A stretch of DNA of 64,000 nucleotides from Morchella semilibera (GCA_009192285.1 WBVU01000010.1:1796111-1860110), one strand, 5' to 3'. Numbered from the stretch's first letter, positions 48,350 through 61,332 are shown. Notes: generated by a model from the sequence alone, not told the origin. Program-made: numbers and translations.

Positions 48350-49077
48350 GTAGTGGAATTATCGGGTTCTGCGCAGGTCTTCTTTCGATATGCTATGGAT
48401 GCTCGCGGCAATAGGCGGTAGGCAGGGATACCATTACTCATGTCCTGGTTCTATTTTGTGTTCTCTTTCATTCGAGGCGTTCGTATTTGGGAGATAGGTT
48501 TCTCTTTTCTTTTCCTCCAATTATTTTGGTTGTGCTATTGATTTTGTGCAACTGCTTCTGTAGGGTTTTTCTTTTCTTTTCTTATTTTCAGTCCCTTGCT
48601 ATCTCTTACTATTTCAAGAATTTCTTTTGGACCCGGGGTTTGGATATAGGTTAGGAGGAGACAAAACCCATCTGATCTGCGGGTGGGGGTTAAGCCTGAT
48701 GGGCTGGAAAAGGCGTTTGAAAAGTCTCCCGTAGGCCTGCACTCTTCGAAGGCCGCTACTTCTACTGCATGTATGTCTATACCTTGCCTTTGATGTTCTG
48801 CGATTACATTGTTGGCTCTTCTCATGTATTTCGTTTTTAGTATTTATCTTTTTCTTTTTGCAGTTAGAAAAATCCGAGAATCATGCAGTGTAGAATAGTC
48901 CTTGCCTGCCCGCCTCCTGTCTATGGTTAAAGTTATGCTAGGAAGATGATTACAGTTGAAGATGAAGACCCGCACAGAACCCGCCCACAATACCTGATCA
49001 CCTATTGACTTTCCATCTTCGGATTTTAAACATAAATACTAAAATATTTGTACTGTAGGTTTCGGTCTCAATATTAG
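48350..49077 (+). other. Either NOT4 long intron or NOT4 3' UTR (no coding signal)
   Basis: About 730 bp without coding potential, T-rich. It lies between the GRW stop codon and an open exon that has no start of its own. Donor candidates are AG|gtggta at 48343 or TG|gtaggt at 48346; both leave phase 2, which matches an acceptor at 49076-49077. Confidence 0.5.
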
Positions 49078-50425
49078 TACTGGTTTCTTCTCTCAGAATC
49101 AGTCCCAAGCACCAACACGGAACTTAACTCCTGGAATTATCGACGAGGAAGATTTTCCAGCCTTAGCACCCCCCAAAACAGCAGCAATAACGAAGCCAGC
49201 TGTCCCTGTAGCAATACCTACCATATCCATACCATCGAAAAAAATACCCACGAGTAAGCAGGCAACAAGCCTTGTCTCAAAAACCCCCACTTTGCCTTCT
49301 ACATGGAAGGTAAGAACAGATGAAGAGACGACGATGTCGGGATCATCTAGTAAAAAAGGACTAGAGTTACCCAAGGTCGATACATCTCTAGCTATCACCG
49401 ATATTGTGAAAGACGAAACAATACCAAACCCGGCTGCGGCCCCTCGCATGATCAGAATCCTCCCGACACAGGCACAAACTGGATTTAGGGGCGCGAACTC
49501 AGAGGGCGCAGTATCAGAAACGGCTTCAGTATCTGGAATGTCAAGTAGACCTGTCTCCCCCCCACTACAAAGTCAGCAACAACCCCAGAAAAAAAGCAAA
49601 AGTGCACTTAAAAGAGAACGCCGCAAGGACGCTGAAGAGAAGGAACGCGAGCTGCAACAAGAAAGATTGAAAAAAGTGGAGGAGGTCCATGCCCCTATCA
49701 TTGGAAGAATGAAGAAGAAGGATAAGAAGCGTGCTGATGGAAGTATTGAGAGTCCTTCAAGCCCTCATCTCTCGGAGAAGATCGATCCACCTCAGATATC
49801 CGTACCTGAGAAGCGTGATACGCCTATCAACTCTATATCTGGAGTAGCCGCATCACCAACACAGACAGAAAAGCCTCCTGCATCTAATAAGACTGTGGCT
49901 CAACTTCTTCAAGAGATCAACGGTATTCACTTCGCCGCTCTCGAAATGTTTAAACCAATAGTAGGAATCAGGTATGAGCTCCACATAACGGCGGACGAAC
50001 TCGCTCAGATCAAAGTTCGAGATGATACCATTACCAAGCCCGAACCTCAGGGGCAACAGTTGCAGCATTCCGGAACAACGGGGATAAATCTCCGTGGCGG
50101 TGGCACAATCACGATGCACCAACTTGTTACCCCCGGTGGTAATGTCCTCACAGGCCTCACACAACAGCAAGAGGAGAACTTCTTGAAACTGGAGGAAAGC
50201 CGAAAGCGTGAGAAGGCATGGGAGAGATACCCCACAACCATGAAAGAGTGGAAGTGGATACCAAAAAACACATCACTATTGGAGGAAAATGGGGAAGACG
50301 AGGGCAAGGTAAACCTGGAAGAGTTGAAGGAAAAGGTCATAGCAGCAAGGAAGGAAACTGAGGCTTTTGAGAAGAAACTTGAGAAGCTACTGAAAAGAAA
50401 CAAGAAACTTGTTGGGTTGGCTTAA
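49078..50425 (+). CDS. NOT4: Probable C-terminal exon of NOT4
   Basis: The exon is open from about 49078 to TAA at 50423-50425 and its coding character begins well before its first ATG (49292): SQNQSQAPTRNLTPGIIDEE, then DFPALAPPKTA. So it cannot be a stand-alone gene starting at that ATG. It carries a basic/acidic helix (KSKSALKRERRKDAEEKERE, HAPIIGRMKKKDKK), AQLLQEINGIHFAALEMFKP and LVTPGGNVLTGLTQQQEENF. From memory these resemble the C-terminal part of long NOT4 proteins in other filamentous ascomycetes. Splicing from 48342 or 48345 (phase 2) to 49078 would make one protein of about 1,300 residues. A separate gene with an unseen first exon in 48,350-49,070 is the alternative. Confidence 0.65.
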
Positions 50426-53400
50426 TCTGCATAGTGTAAACGATAGATTGAAGCCACTTCTTGTATTGAGACCAGTATTGTTTCTTAGTATTGAGTAAAG
50501 AATTTTGAGACTGTTCTCGGGTGTTTGAAATTCAAGGGTCAGATCCAACACCTACGGCCGCTATAGCATGTGAGATGCCCAAGTATGTGCTTTGTGTGGA
50601 CTAAAGTAATTAATGGCTACTCACAAGTAAATTGGGATTGTAGTGGTAGTGAAGTTCGGGATAATCTGGTATATAATCTATGGCGATTCGATTGACCACA
50701 ATGTATGTACTAGATACTACATGTACATGTAGGTTTTATTTAATACATGTAGCCTAAACTTGACCCTAAAAACAACAAAGGGGTGGCGCCAAGCTTCACA
50801 TCTATACCAAATCGAAATATAGCCCATGTATTGATTTTGGTGGTGCTTGTCACACTAAAGTAGATTATCATGGTTTGGGGGTCCTACACATAAGGTACAT
50901 ACATGAGGGTTATAATTCGCGGTATGCATTTTAGTACCCGAAAAACATAAGCCCTCGCGCAATTCCTATTTCCACGGCCAGTATGAAGCCCCCACCGGTG
51001 AATTGATTAGAGCTGCATTTTGAGCACTAAAATTAATAACTGCCGAGCATTAAATTTGTTCGTAGATCTATGACATACCTTACATGTAATTTATATACGT
51101 GCATAGAAGATTATGTACATGTATGTAGTATGTAGAAAACCCAGATTAGCGGGTTAATGTCAAAGCACTGTACTTGAGGTACGCACGTAATACATGCACG
51201 TTATTCTTAATGTGCCACTCCAAGTTCTGGAGTACATGTATATATTGTATCTATAATAGGCCTCTGCATCTTCATGCTTTGTAGTTGGATCTGTCAAAAC
51301 CACCCATATTACATGTAGTACTGGTAAGTCTGTAGACACCTACTGCTGTCTACAGACACACCCGTAGTACGCTCCTCTCGGGATATCAAGTTTGGGCCCA
51401 ATAAGGACCTGGCTGTCTTGGCGTCTGTAGAAATTTGCAGATGACGCAGAGCGGCATACTGATAAACGCTGCAGATCAAAACGTGCATATAATGGATATG
51501 AGTACATGTATGTGCTTTGAGCAATTCAAACTTACTGTATGAGTATATACATGTATTCACCAATGTGTATCTCGTAACAACCGCCTCTCAAGCATTTTTT
51601 TTTTCTATAAACACACAGTACGTGTACCTACATAACGTGCCTACATACTTACATGAGTACATGTACTATACTGTAGGTTACTGGTGACAGGAGGGTGTAG
51701 GGTTATTGTCGGGGTCTTCTTATCACTGGGTTGACACTACATAATATCAACTTTTTGAAGGGTTGTTTCCCGTGCCTTATCGTAGAATGTAACTGACACG
51801 AGGTTGCGCCGTATGCAGAGCCCGGGGCTCATGTGGATAATAATAATGCCTGATTTGTGTGTGCTTTGAATGGTCGGACACCGATTATGTTTTGATTCTC
51901 TGGATATTTTATCTGTACTTCTTATTCTTCATCGGTAGAGAGAGTACTAGTACATGTATGTTACCTACAGTAATACACCACCCAAAAATGTAGATGTTGT
52001 AGGTAGACATACACACACCCTTAAGAGTTCCAATACGTCGGACCAGTGACGAATTACGTCTCAACCTCAATGGTCCTCCTGAGTCACGCGAGATTGTTTT
52101 GATTGCGTCTGCAACCTGCACCTGGTCGCATACCAGCAGGTTCCTTTTTTCTTCCCTTACCACACGTACACACCATCTCTCATTTGTTTTATGAAAAACC
52201 TGTAGAGTGAGTTTTGAAGTGGTGTTTGAACTAATCCACCGTAAGAGGTACATGTATTTACATGTAGGTATGTACCTTATGTACGCGACAAATTTAGCGT
52301 ACTATACATGTACTTACATATATGCATGCATGTAGGTTACTTGGGAAGTGTGGTTGTTACACACACCTATTGTTCGATTGGTCCTTTGAGTCAAAGCCAA
52401 GGTCCAAAGCCATACATAACTATCAACCAAACACCAGAGAATCAAAACTGAGGACGACGTGTGATTAGTAGCTGTCATCGTATCGAGAACTTCGGCAAGG
52501 GGGTTTGCCAGGCTTGCAGGTGGCATATCCATTATCTTTTTGTTACAGCAGGTACAAGTGTCTTCCACCCATCCACCCATCCATCTCTCCATCTTCTTCC
52601 TATCCTTCAACAACACCACCATTTTACGGGTACATACGGGGGGGCAACAGGTAACCGGCGCTGAATCTCCTGTCCTAATACCTTTGTGCAGAACCAGCGC
52701 CGTATTAGATCAAAGGCTCCGTATTTGGGACGACCAAAAGAACCACGAAACCAGTGCTAGACTTGTAAGTGCGTATTCCTTCGACAGTTGACCTTCCGTA
52801 TTCAACTGCCTGTATCTTCTTGGCTTGCTGTACTATGCTTTTCTACCTACCTACATGTACTCAGTTTGCTCTATTTTGTATTTCACCAAATTTCCTGCAA
52901 CACATCTTCCCCTCGATCTAGTACTTCCCCACCGTCTTATACTACCCGGCTGTTCATTATCATTTGCGCCTGTTCCTTATCACCCCTAGGTATTCACAGC
53001 CTATACTCTGCTAGAAGGTTGCCCTGCCCTGTCCGTGCCTTCAGCTAAGCAGCATTTAGTTATCCAATCCCCCCCCCACATATACATACATACATATATA
53101 CAGTACTCTCCCGCGCCCCTTCACATCCCTCCGCCGCCTTCAAGATTATACCAATTTCGATTTGATTTGTCTTTTTACTGGCGCTGGCTCGCCTTCACCG
53201 ATAATTTGTTTATCGCCTATCAACTTTGCTGAGTATTGTAGCCACATCATCACCCGGACCCCTTGCCCGCTAGCTAGCCACCAAGCATCAAGCGATACAC
53301 TCTAGCTCTACCGTTATCGAAGCTCACCTTCTCCGGAATTTCCTCAATCACACCAAAGACTGCGAAAAGACTAAGGAGGGTAAAGAGAAGCAAAAAGGAT

Positions 53401-53589
53401 CTAAAAACTTGAGGAATTACAGTGGATTAAATAAATGTGATGGCTGTCGCAGATCAGTATTTTATAGACAACCTTGACATCTTTGCCTAGCAGCATCACC
53501 CCCACACTCATAAATACACATACGAAAGCTTTCATCCTATCTCCTACCGAGTTATTCCCAACGATCGATTACATAACGATCTTCTCGAC
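50426..53589. other. 3.2-kb intergenic region dense in TACATGTA
   Basis: No gene is supported. At least fifteen TACATGTA palindromes lie between 50719 and 52860, often inside longer alternating words such as gtaggtacatgta. The last 600 bp (53,000-53,589) are CT-rich and form the ATG13 promoter and leader. Short ORFs here cross these repeats and have no protein-like composition. Confidence 0.6.
50719..52861. repeat. Cluster of TACATGTA palindromes
   Basis: By eye the 8-mer occurs near 50719, 50725, 50744, 51080, 51115, 51233, 51310, 51503, 51548, 51657, 51949, 52250, 52260, 52307 and 52854. Spacing is irregular, so this is not a satellite. The same word recurs in most other intergenic regions of the window. 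Confidence 0.85.
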
Positions 53590-56500
53590 ATGTACGGACA
53601 CGAATCACCTTGGAGCACACCTCCTCGACGGAGAACAACTGCTGCAGGAGCAACAACCAACGACGACCCTGATTCATCGTCAACAAGGCGGATCTCTGCA
53701 GGGTTTACTTATGCTGGAATGGATGGTTCTGGTTCAACTTCTTCTGGGGGGTTCACAAATATCGCTTCTGGGGGTTTCACAAATATCGCTTCTGGGGGAG
53801 TTGCAGGGACGGGAGGACATACACGTTCGGGATCGCATGGTGGCTACTCGTCGAATGTGCCAGGGGGAAGTGGTGGCGGGGCGCCCCCCGAGAGGACAAG
53901 TAGAGATAAAGCAAATCAGATAGTGCAGGCATATTTTGGAAAGGCTGCAATGGTAATTCTACACGCAAGGGTGGTCTTACCCCCGACATTCTCACCAAAA
54001 AGTGGAATAAAGAAGGTCAACAGATGGGTATGGCAAAGATTTCATTCATTTCATACTTTTGGATCAGATATATACAACGAAGAGGGAATACCCACTGATA
54101 CTTTTGCGCGGTGCAGTTCAATATCGAGCTCGATGAGACAGACGCATTCCGGGAAACCCTTGAGCTATGGCGTAAGGGGGATTGTTTTGAACCAAAACCT
54201 CCTCCAATGATAATAGAAACGTACCTAGACGCAACAGATCTAACGGCAAACCAATCATTAGTAATTCTAGACGGCGAGGGGAAAAGATGGAACGTAAATG
54301 AGGCCCTTGATACAGCTGCAGCTGTGGCCGGGGTAAACAATACAGAATCGAGGAAGGGTGGGCGTGGTGGTGGATCACATCACGAAGTGATTCTGGAGCG
54401 ATGGAGGGTAGATTTGAGGTACGCCCTAATTTTGTTCAAGTTTATGGCTTCTAAAGACACAACTTCCTCGTTTATACCCTTTCTACATGGAATTTGCGGT
54501 GTGGGCGTCGTTTGGGAGTCTCAAGCACCATGACTAACACTGTAACTAGCCCTCCATATGACATTGCCCTTGCGCCAGAGCTTCCAGTAGTGTATAAAAA
54601 GGGCATCATACTCTTCCGTGCATTGTACACTTATGCAGGGCTTATGCCGACCTGGAAGTTTCGACGGCGGTTGTCGAAGGTTAAACTCAATACTAGCACG
54701 TTGAAAGTCAACTGCAGAATAATCAATGGCAGTGATTATACCCGAGCTCCCAAAGAATGGGATCTACTACAAGTACCATTATATGATGGCGATAAAGAAG
54801 TAACAGATACATACTCTTTCCCAAGGGTCGAAAGCCCGGCGGGATGCTTTGATATATCCGTGGAATTTAGAAATAATTGCGAGTTTAGGGTTGATGATTC
54901 TGAAGCCCTACTGAGCTCGCATTTTATAAATCTTGATGAACACTATTTTCGACCGTCGTTAACACAAAAGGCCCCTTCCGAGCAACCTCTTGGTTATGCT
55001 TCTGCTGGGAAAGAGATGAACTCTCTACCTTCGGCTAATACTCACTCATTAACAAGACCAGACTACAACCAAACTTACGGAAGCCTATCCTCATTTCATC
55101 ACCAGGGAACAGTTCCTTCGGGGGCTAGTCCGATATCCGCCTTGAGAACTGCTGCGGAGCTGGCTGATAGAGCTTCATTAAATAGCTCACCTATTGAACG
55201 GCCACCTACTGGACTGAGGTCAATACAGTGTTCAAAGTCATCACTTAGAAGCTTCGAGGGTGTGCAGCGCCGACCTTCAGTATCTTTTATGCAGCCATTC
55301 AAGTCTCCTTCTTTGTCAGCTTCGCCTGCAAATTCGGATCAGGTGGCATCATCACCACGTATGTCCGTAAGTCGAATTATGACTCCAGTAGCTCCTAGCC
55401 ATCGACAGCGGCCTAGTCTGGGAACAATGTCACCAACATTTAGAAACTCTCCCGGACTCCCGGACGGGGCATCTAACCAAACCCCCATGCCTATATCCTC
55501 CTTTTCTGGATCGTCCCCGCTCGCGCAAGGGCAACCTATTACGCGAATTGCAAGTAGTTTCGGCCAGCGTCGACCCAGGATTATTTCTGGAGCGAGTCGG
55601 ACTGATGATGACAATACAAGCAGTGGGAAAGCTAGCTATAGTTCTTCGGCTGCACCTGGATCAGGACTTTATTTGGAGGCCGGTGCCAACTCGACAATGG
55701 ATGAGGACCTTCAAATAAGAGATTTTATGTCGATGCTATTAGACGGCCAACGACAGACCCTCAAGAGCTTTCAGCCTAGTGGAATTGCCGGCGAAGGTTC
55801 GAGTAAACGTGCAGGAAATGCTTTATCAAAGTTTCAGAAAATGAGAGACTCACAGAGTGCTCTGGCAGAGTCAATGTCTTCGTCGTTGTTGCTGCAGCCC
55901 TCATTAAATTCACCCGCGACATCCAGCAGGCACTTGACTAATGCCCCAGTAATGGTGCCATCGACAACACTCTCGTCATCTTCATCGCTTGGGAAGCCAG
56001 TATCCCCCCACACACCACATGCACCACACACACCAGCAATTCCTTCCCGACTCAGTCTTACTGCACGGTATGACCAACACCGGCATCGCTCTCCGCTCCC
56101 GCTTCGTGGGGGGCAGAAAAATAATAGGGATATTGTTGTTGGCGAAATGAGACAGGAAATAGACCAAGAGATAACTACTGCCTCTAAAACGTCGCCGCTG
56201 GACATTCCTAACTCACCCCGCCCCTTCCCGCGCAGATCAAACTCAATGTCTCAACCGCCTGAGGATGGCGGTGCTTCTCTCGACTTCGACCCGACTGTCG
56301 CATATGGTCCAAATCAACGTCAAAGTGCCAGTTTAGGGAGCGTAAATATGGTTCCGTTAAGTCTAAGCCGTCTCCTAGACTTACAAAACGCATCAGAAAC
56401 AGCTATTTCTGGTAGGGAAGGCTCCGGGGAACTTTGTGATAATGGCGGTGATGATATTTTGGCATTTGGGCCACCTGGGACCCCTTCTATAGATTCTGTT

Positions 56501-56908
56501 GAAGGGGAAAGATCTCGATTCCAACAGAGGTACGCAGGAGGAGGAGGAGGGGGGGGAGGAGGCACACCTTCTGGTCCTGGATCCTCTGGCCCAACTTCGC
56601 GGGGCCGGTTAAGCCGAGGACAACCATCAACTGGTTCTTCATCCAGCCTGATAAGCGAACGTATAAATAACGGGGCACCTGCTAATCGGATGAATGGGCC
56701 ATCTATCGAAAGAAGAACGCCAAGCTATAATCAGGACGATGAACTGCTTTTTGACATGAGCGACATGACTGGCACCCATCAGTCAACAAGAAGAAGTTTA
56801 GAGCAGGGGAACGGTGGTAGAGATGTACCCGCAAGCTCTCCTGGCAGACGCGGAAGTCGCGGTGGCCTTGGGGGTAATGGAGGAATGGGTAGAGGTGATT
56901 GGAGTTGA
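53590..56908 (+). CDS. ATG13: Autophagy initiation protein ATG13
   Basis: ATG13 bridges the Atg1 kinase and Atg17 scaffold at the pre-autophagosomal site and is controlled by TORC1 phosphorylation. Exons 53590-54027, 54117-54418 and 54550-56908 give 1,032 residues. A Gly/Ser-rich N-terminal extension (about 110 residues) contains a duplicated octad GGFTNIAS. The HORMA domain begins KANQIVQAYFGKAAMVIL and runs through FNIELDETDAF, ERWRVDLSPPYDIAL, VVYKKGIILFRALYTYAGLMPTWKFRRRL and CFDISVEFRNNCEFRVDD to about residue 330. The long disordered C-terminal half is Ser/Pro-rich (expected TOR/Atg1 sites) and includes RDFMSMLLDG-like IRDFMSMLLDGQRQTLKSF, the conserved segment used for partner binding in this family. 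Confidence 0.95.
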
Positions 56909-56982
56909 TTTTCTTGGGAGCTCTGAGGTTATTTTGTGAGCTATTTGAGCAGTGGTAGGAAGCTCACATTATTTGCGTTACT

Positions 56983-57131
56983 CTCTCTCCTTCTCCCCCT
57001 CCCTCTCTCCTCCTCCCCCTCCCCCTCTCCTTCTCCCCCTCCCCCTCTCCTTCTCCCCCTCCCCCTCTCCTTCTCCCCCTCTCCTTCTCCCCCCCATCTC
57101 CTTCTCCCTCTCTTCTCCCCTCCCCTCCCTC
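56983..57131 (+). repeat. CT-rich minisatellite in the ATG13 3' flank
   Basis: Irregular tandem copies of an 18- to 20-bp C/T unit (ctccccctccccctctcctt) are followed by a T18 tract at 57138-57158. The strand is almost pure pyrimidine for 175 bp, so triplex or G-quadruplex formation on the opposite strand is possible. Confidence 0.85.
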
Positions 57132-57860
57132 TCTCCTTTTTTTTTTTTTTTTTTTTTTGTTTTTTTTTTATTTAAATTAGTGTTCACTTTCTTTTTATAT
57201 TGTCTGTAGCCTTTTGCGTGGCGATCTTCCTTATTGCTTGAGTTTACAGGCCTGGATAGCGATGTGGAGTGGAGGTTTTATTGTTATTTGAAGATCTTGT
57301 TCTTGCCATGTGAAGTTTCTTATGGGTTCTATCTCTATGCCTTCGGTTTTTTTTATGTCGGTGTAATGCTACTAACGTGGCGTTTATAACTAGGCCACTA
57401 ACCAAATTTCCTCTGGTTACATTCTTGCTTATCTCTTCTCATCATCTATTCATCTATTGTCTATAACAATTTTATATTCATATCTAGGATAACGGGGTTT
57501 GGAGTTTTTCATGTGGTTTTCTTGCACCTTATTTTGATCATACCCCTCCAAAGATCTTATTCACCAGCCATTTAATTATGTTTTATACGCAGGGATGCAC
57601 TAGAGCCCGAGCCTTCTTCCTTCTCTCCGGAGTACTCGGTTTTCGGATCCCCCCTTACTTTTTCTTTTTTTTTCTCTTTTTTTTTTTCAAGGCAGAACTG
57701 TATCACGGGTATTATAGACCTATCATGGCATAATTATACTATTTGAGCTGCAATTTATTTGGTTCTGACACTATCGGTTCTTTTATGAGCGAGATAGACG
57801 GTGTAAGAAGGCACAAATTGTTGTTACTGTAAAGTAGATTCAGTAGTACTAGTATGTATG

Positions 57861-58217
57861 TACTCAGGGTGTCGGAAAATGATGCACATTCAATGATTTA
57901 TCAACCACCAGATGGTTACATGCCACATCAGGTTATTTCCGGGTTAAGTTAGTCTTATTGTGACTAGGAACTAAAAAAAAAAGAGTCTGTTATAAATTCT
58001 TTTCTGTGACCTTCACCACTTATTTTTACTACCTTGCAGTGACTTCTTCCCTGTGGGGCAAACCTTTAGTATCCAGACATCTCTAGATACATTCTAGGCA
58101 ATAAAAAAAAGGGAATATATACTCGAAACTCCCACCTAGAAAGTATTTTGGGTTGAGGTACTTGGGCGTATTTAGGCGTTAAGTCAAAATGTGCATCACT
58201 TTCCAACACCCTGGGTA
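57861..58217. mobile_element. MITE-like element with about 28-bp terminal inverted repeats and TA borders
   Basis: 57861-57890 (ta ctcagggtgtcggaaaa...) and 58188-58217 are inverted copies with three mismatches in 30. TA sits at both outer ends, as in Tc1-mariner insertions. The interior (about 300 bp) has no ORF. It is a non-autonomous element, unrelated in its ends to the Fot1-like element at 2.1 kb. Confidence 0.75.
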
Positions 58218-58930
58218 CATGTAGTAATACCGCGCAGTTTTTCGGGATAGATCTATAGGTAAACTGATCCCTAATTACATATAAGTAGCACTTATAATTA
58301 GATCTCGACCTAGCCTATAGGTACATACACGTACTTCTACCTAGAAATAGCTTTTTAGCCCTAGGCCTTTAATAGAGAGGTTTGACTTTACACAGATCAG
58401 CATGAGTTGCGGCCACGTGCGTCTAAAAAATCCAGTTTTCTACCAGCCCCGACCATAAAAATTTTATTTTATAAATTTATAGAATAATCTGTAAAGCCCT
58501 ATCAACACTTTGGGTTCTTTTTTTTTTCCTTTTCTTAAAAGAAAAAAGGTTGACCTCCTAGGTGGGTATAACAATAGGGTATTACGAGCAGTGTTTCTTG
58601 GCTTGGAGATCCGTGCTTGGTTATTGCTAGATTGCAGAGGGGGCGGGCGGAATTGGTACAATTGTACAAAGTTGCCTTATGAACTATGTAGGTTTAGCAC
58701 AGCGACCTTGCCTAGGACCCCCCCCCCCCCCCCAAACCACACCTAACTGGTAAAGAGAGAAGAGAGAGCTCGGCCGTTGAGCATATTATGATAAAGTTGC
58801 AGGCCTAGATATTAAATATATGTATCTATATACATACTGCTGTGAAAGGAAATGCATTGCAATGGATGACAACGCTCTGGCCTGTTGGTAACCAGTGGGA
58901 CTCAGTGGATACATGTATACTACATGTATA

Positions 58931-59278
58931 CTAGAGGCCAACCGTGTTACGAAAGCCTGTAACAAAAAGAATAATGGGATCCAAGATACTTCTTGAAGAG
59001 ATTATGAATCTAGGAGCAATATCGGGCCTGAACATTTGGGTAATCTCGTTCCTAGATCCCATCGGCACTTCTTTTCGTAACTGAAGTGAACTAATAAAAA
59101 TACTAAGACACATACCACACCAAAATCTATAGGGGATGGGCACGAGACTAGTGTTTAGGCGAAGTCTGTAATGCCAAAGAATGTTGGTCAGCCCTGAATA
59201 GAATACGACACTGAATTCACAAGCATCTCTACATGTTGTTGGAGTTACGTACTTGTCTTCATATATTCCAGGAGCCAT
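58931..59278 (-). other. Uncertain 115-codon ORF
   Basis: The ORF is open from ATG at 59278 (MAPGIYEDKYVTPTTCRDA) to 58931, with a fairly protein-like composition. No family was recognised and there is no supporting context. It may be a relic of a lineage-specific gene or chance. Confidence 0.2.
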
Positions 59279-61220
59279 GTTGCAATTGGACCCTTTTTTA
59301 TATTACAACTACTTCCAAGAATAATAAACGAGAAGAAAAGAAAAGAAAAATAGTATATACATGTAGTATTAAGGGAATGGCTGGTCGTGACTATATAAAC
59401 CACGCGTTTCATGAGACAAGTGTCCCGACCTAATCATAAACGTTAAAGATTCTCCGTCAATTCTTTACTATCCAGGCCGTCTTTCCTATGTACTGAGTTG
59501 TACTCACTTAAAAGGCTTTACAACCACCCAGAGGATTTTCCGGGCCGCCGAGAGGGTTACATACATGTACAGCCGAAAAGTCCTGGCACCCTATTATTAT
59601 TATATTGGGTCTATTCATGAATTGTAGCCCACAAATAACCATTGCTCTTGCGCATACTCAGCAATTAATAGGTATGGCCGCAAAAGATATATCGCAGCTT
59701 TCTCTGACTATGGCCTCGATAAGAGGAGAATTGGAAAGCAGCTAGGACCCCTCATAGTTGGCCTGGGGCGCCAAGTCTTTTTGAACGCGGGTGTATGATC
59801 CCTCAAGCTGTCTGTAAAATGCTGACCCTCTAGGGGGGAGGAGTAAAAGTTGCTAATAGATCGTGTTATCTCCCCTATCAAATAATTGATCTCTCGTACA
59901 TACTCTGACCCTCTATTATGGGGGGGGGGGGGGGAGGGGTCAGCATTGGTAGCTTAAGAGATAGGGCGGATAGGTTGTTATATGACCTTAGATGTACTTA
60001 GTAGTGCACTTATTTGAACTACCCGCAGAGCCTCTAGCTCTCGATCTCCTAGCGACACTAATTATAGCATAGGAACTCTCATAAAAGCCCTATAGCTATT
60101 CGAACCCGATTTACCCCGAGGAAGAATGCAATCCCCGCTGCACACTAACATTAAGTGATCTAAGATGGCTGACCCGGCACTTTTGTTACATATAATCCTA
60201 CGAAGTATGAATTAAAAGACTTAAATATCAAGAACTATACTTATGTACGCATATGCGCCTCGGTTCTTATGTACATATATCCAGAATCTTACGGGTATCT
60301 TCCCGGTCTTCTTGTCGTACTTTTTTCTCAACGTAGACCATTTTAATAGGCAGACACTGCACGGTAATACTACCATACTCTAGTTCATCCAATCTCTATG
60401 CTTTCCTCTTATCAATAGAATCGTTGGCATCCGAGTCGTTACAGAACGGAGCCTTATCGTTTTTCAGAGATCGCGGCTACTCTTGAGAGAACACAGTCCC
60501 CGGTAGAATTACTGCGAAATATATCAGCGCTCAAATAGTGGGTGCTCACTACAAGGGCCAATGACAACCTGGTCACGGGAAAACCCATTTACAAGCTGCA
60601 TATACATGCAGGTCTCGGAAGGAAGCGATGAAAGAGATCCAGGTTTCTGTGTAGGGTGGGTCATGGCTGATTTCTACGAAAAAGGATCTATCTGTTTATT
60701 GCAGGTGTAGATTATATATCAAAGGGGCCAGATCTGGGCAAGGTATGGTAATCTGGAATATGAGTCAACCTACATTGTACTAAAGGACAGTTGGACAATT
60801 AGATTAAGTTAAGAAAGCACTATTTTGTGAGGAATACTGGGGGGGAAAATGACACAGGAAATCTCTTGGAGTCAAACAAGGAATACAACAGGTGACGTTG
60901 AAATAAGCATCCGAATCTGATCAGTGAGATCGGAATCATTTCCTTGCCAAGCCATTCGGTGGTGAAGTGATTCCTTCTACAGTTGTTCAGGTGCAGTGAG
61001 TGATAGACCGATCCCTCCATTTGGGTAAAAACACAGGCAAATTTTATTTTGCTGGCATGTAATAAAACACATATCTGTTTTGTTTTGTTACTGAGTAAAA
61101 ATTAGACCGGTTTTGTTAGCAAATAGATTTTGCCCACGACGGCTCTTAATTCGGGTGACATGTGCAATACCGATTTTGCCGGGATTGGACTGCCGGTAAC
61201 TATGTATAAATTAATAATGG

Positions 61221-61332
61221 GACTTTGCGCAAAAGACTCCAGAGTCTTTTTCCACTTGTATGATTGGCTGATGAGAGGATCGGCGCCAATCAGGTTGCCG
61301 GAAAAAGACTCTGGAGTCTTTTGCGAAAAGTC
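61221..61332. repeat. Long perfect hairpin (26-bp arms, extended to about 37 bp)
   Basis: 61228-61253 and 61300-61325 are perfect inverted copies of 26 bp; gacttt/aaagtc extends the stem outward to 61221-61332 across one mismatch. Inside, tgattggc (61261-61268) pairs with gccaatca (61285-61292). Each arm is itself nearly palindromic around aagactcc-agagtctt. No TA border was seen. It could be a transcribed hairpin or a foldback relic. Confidence 0.8.
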
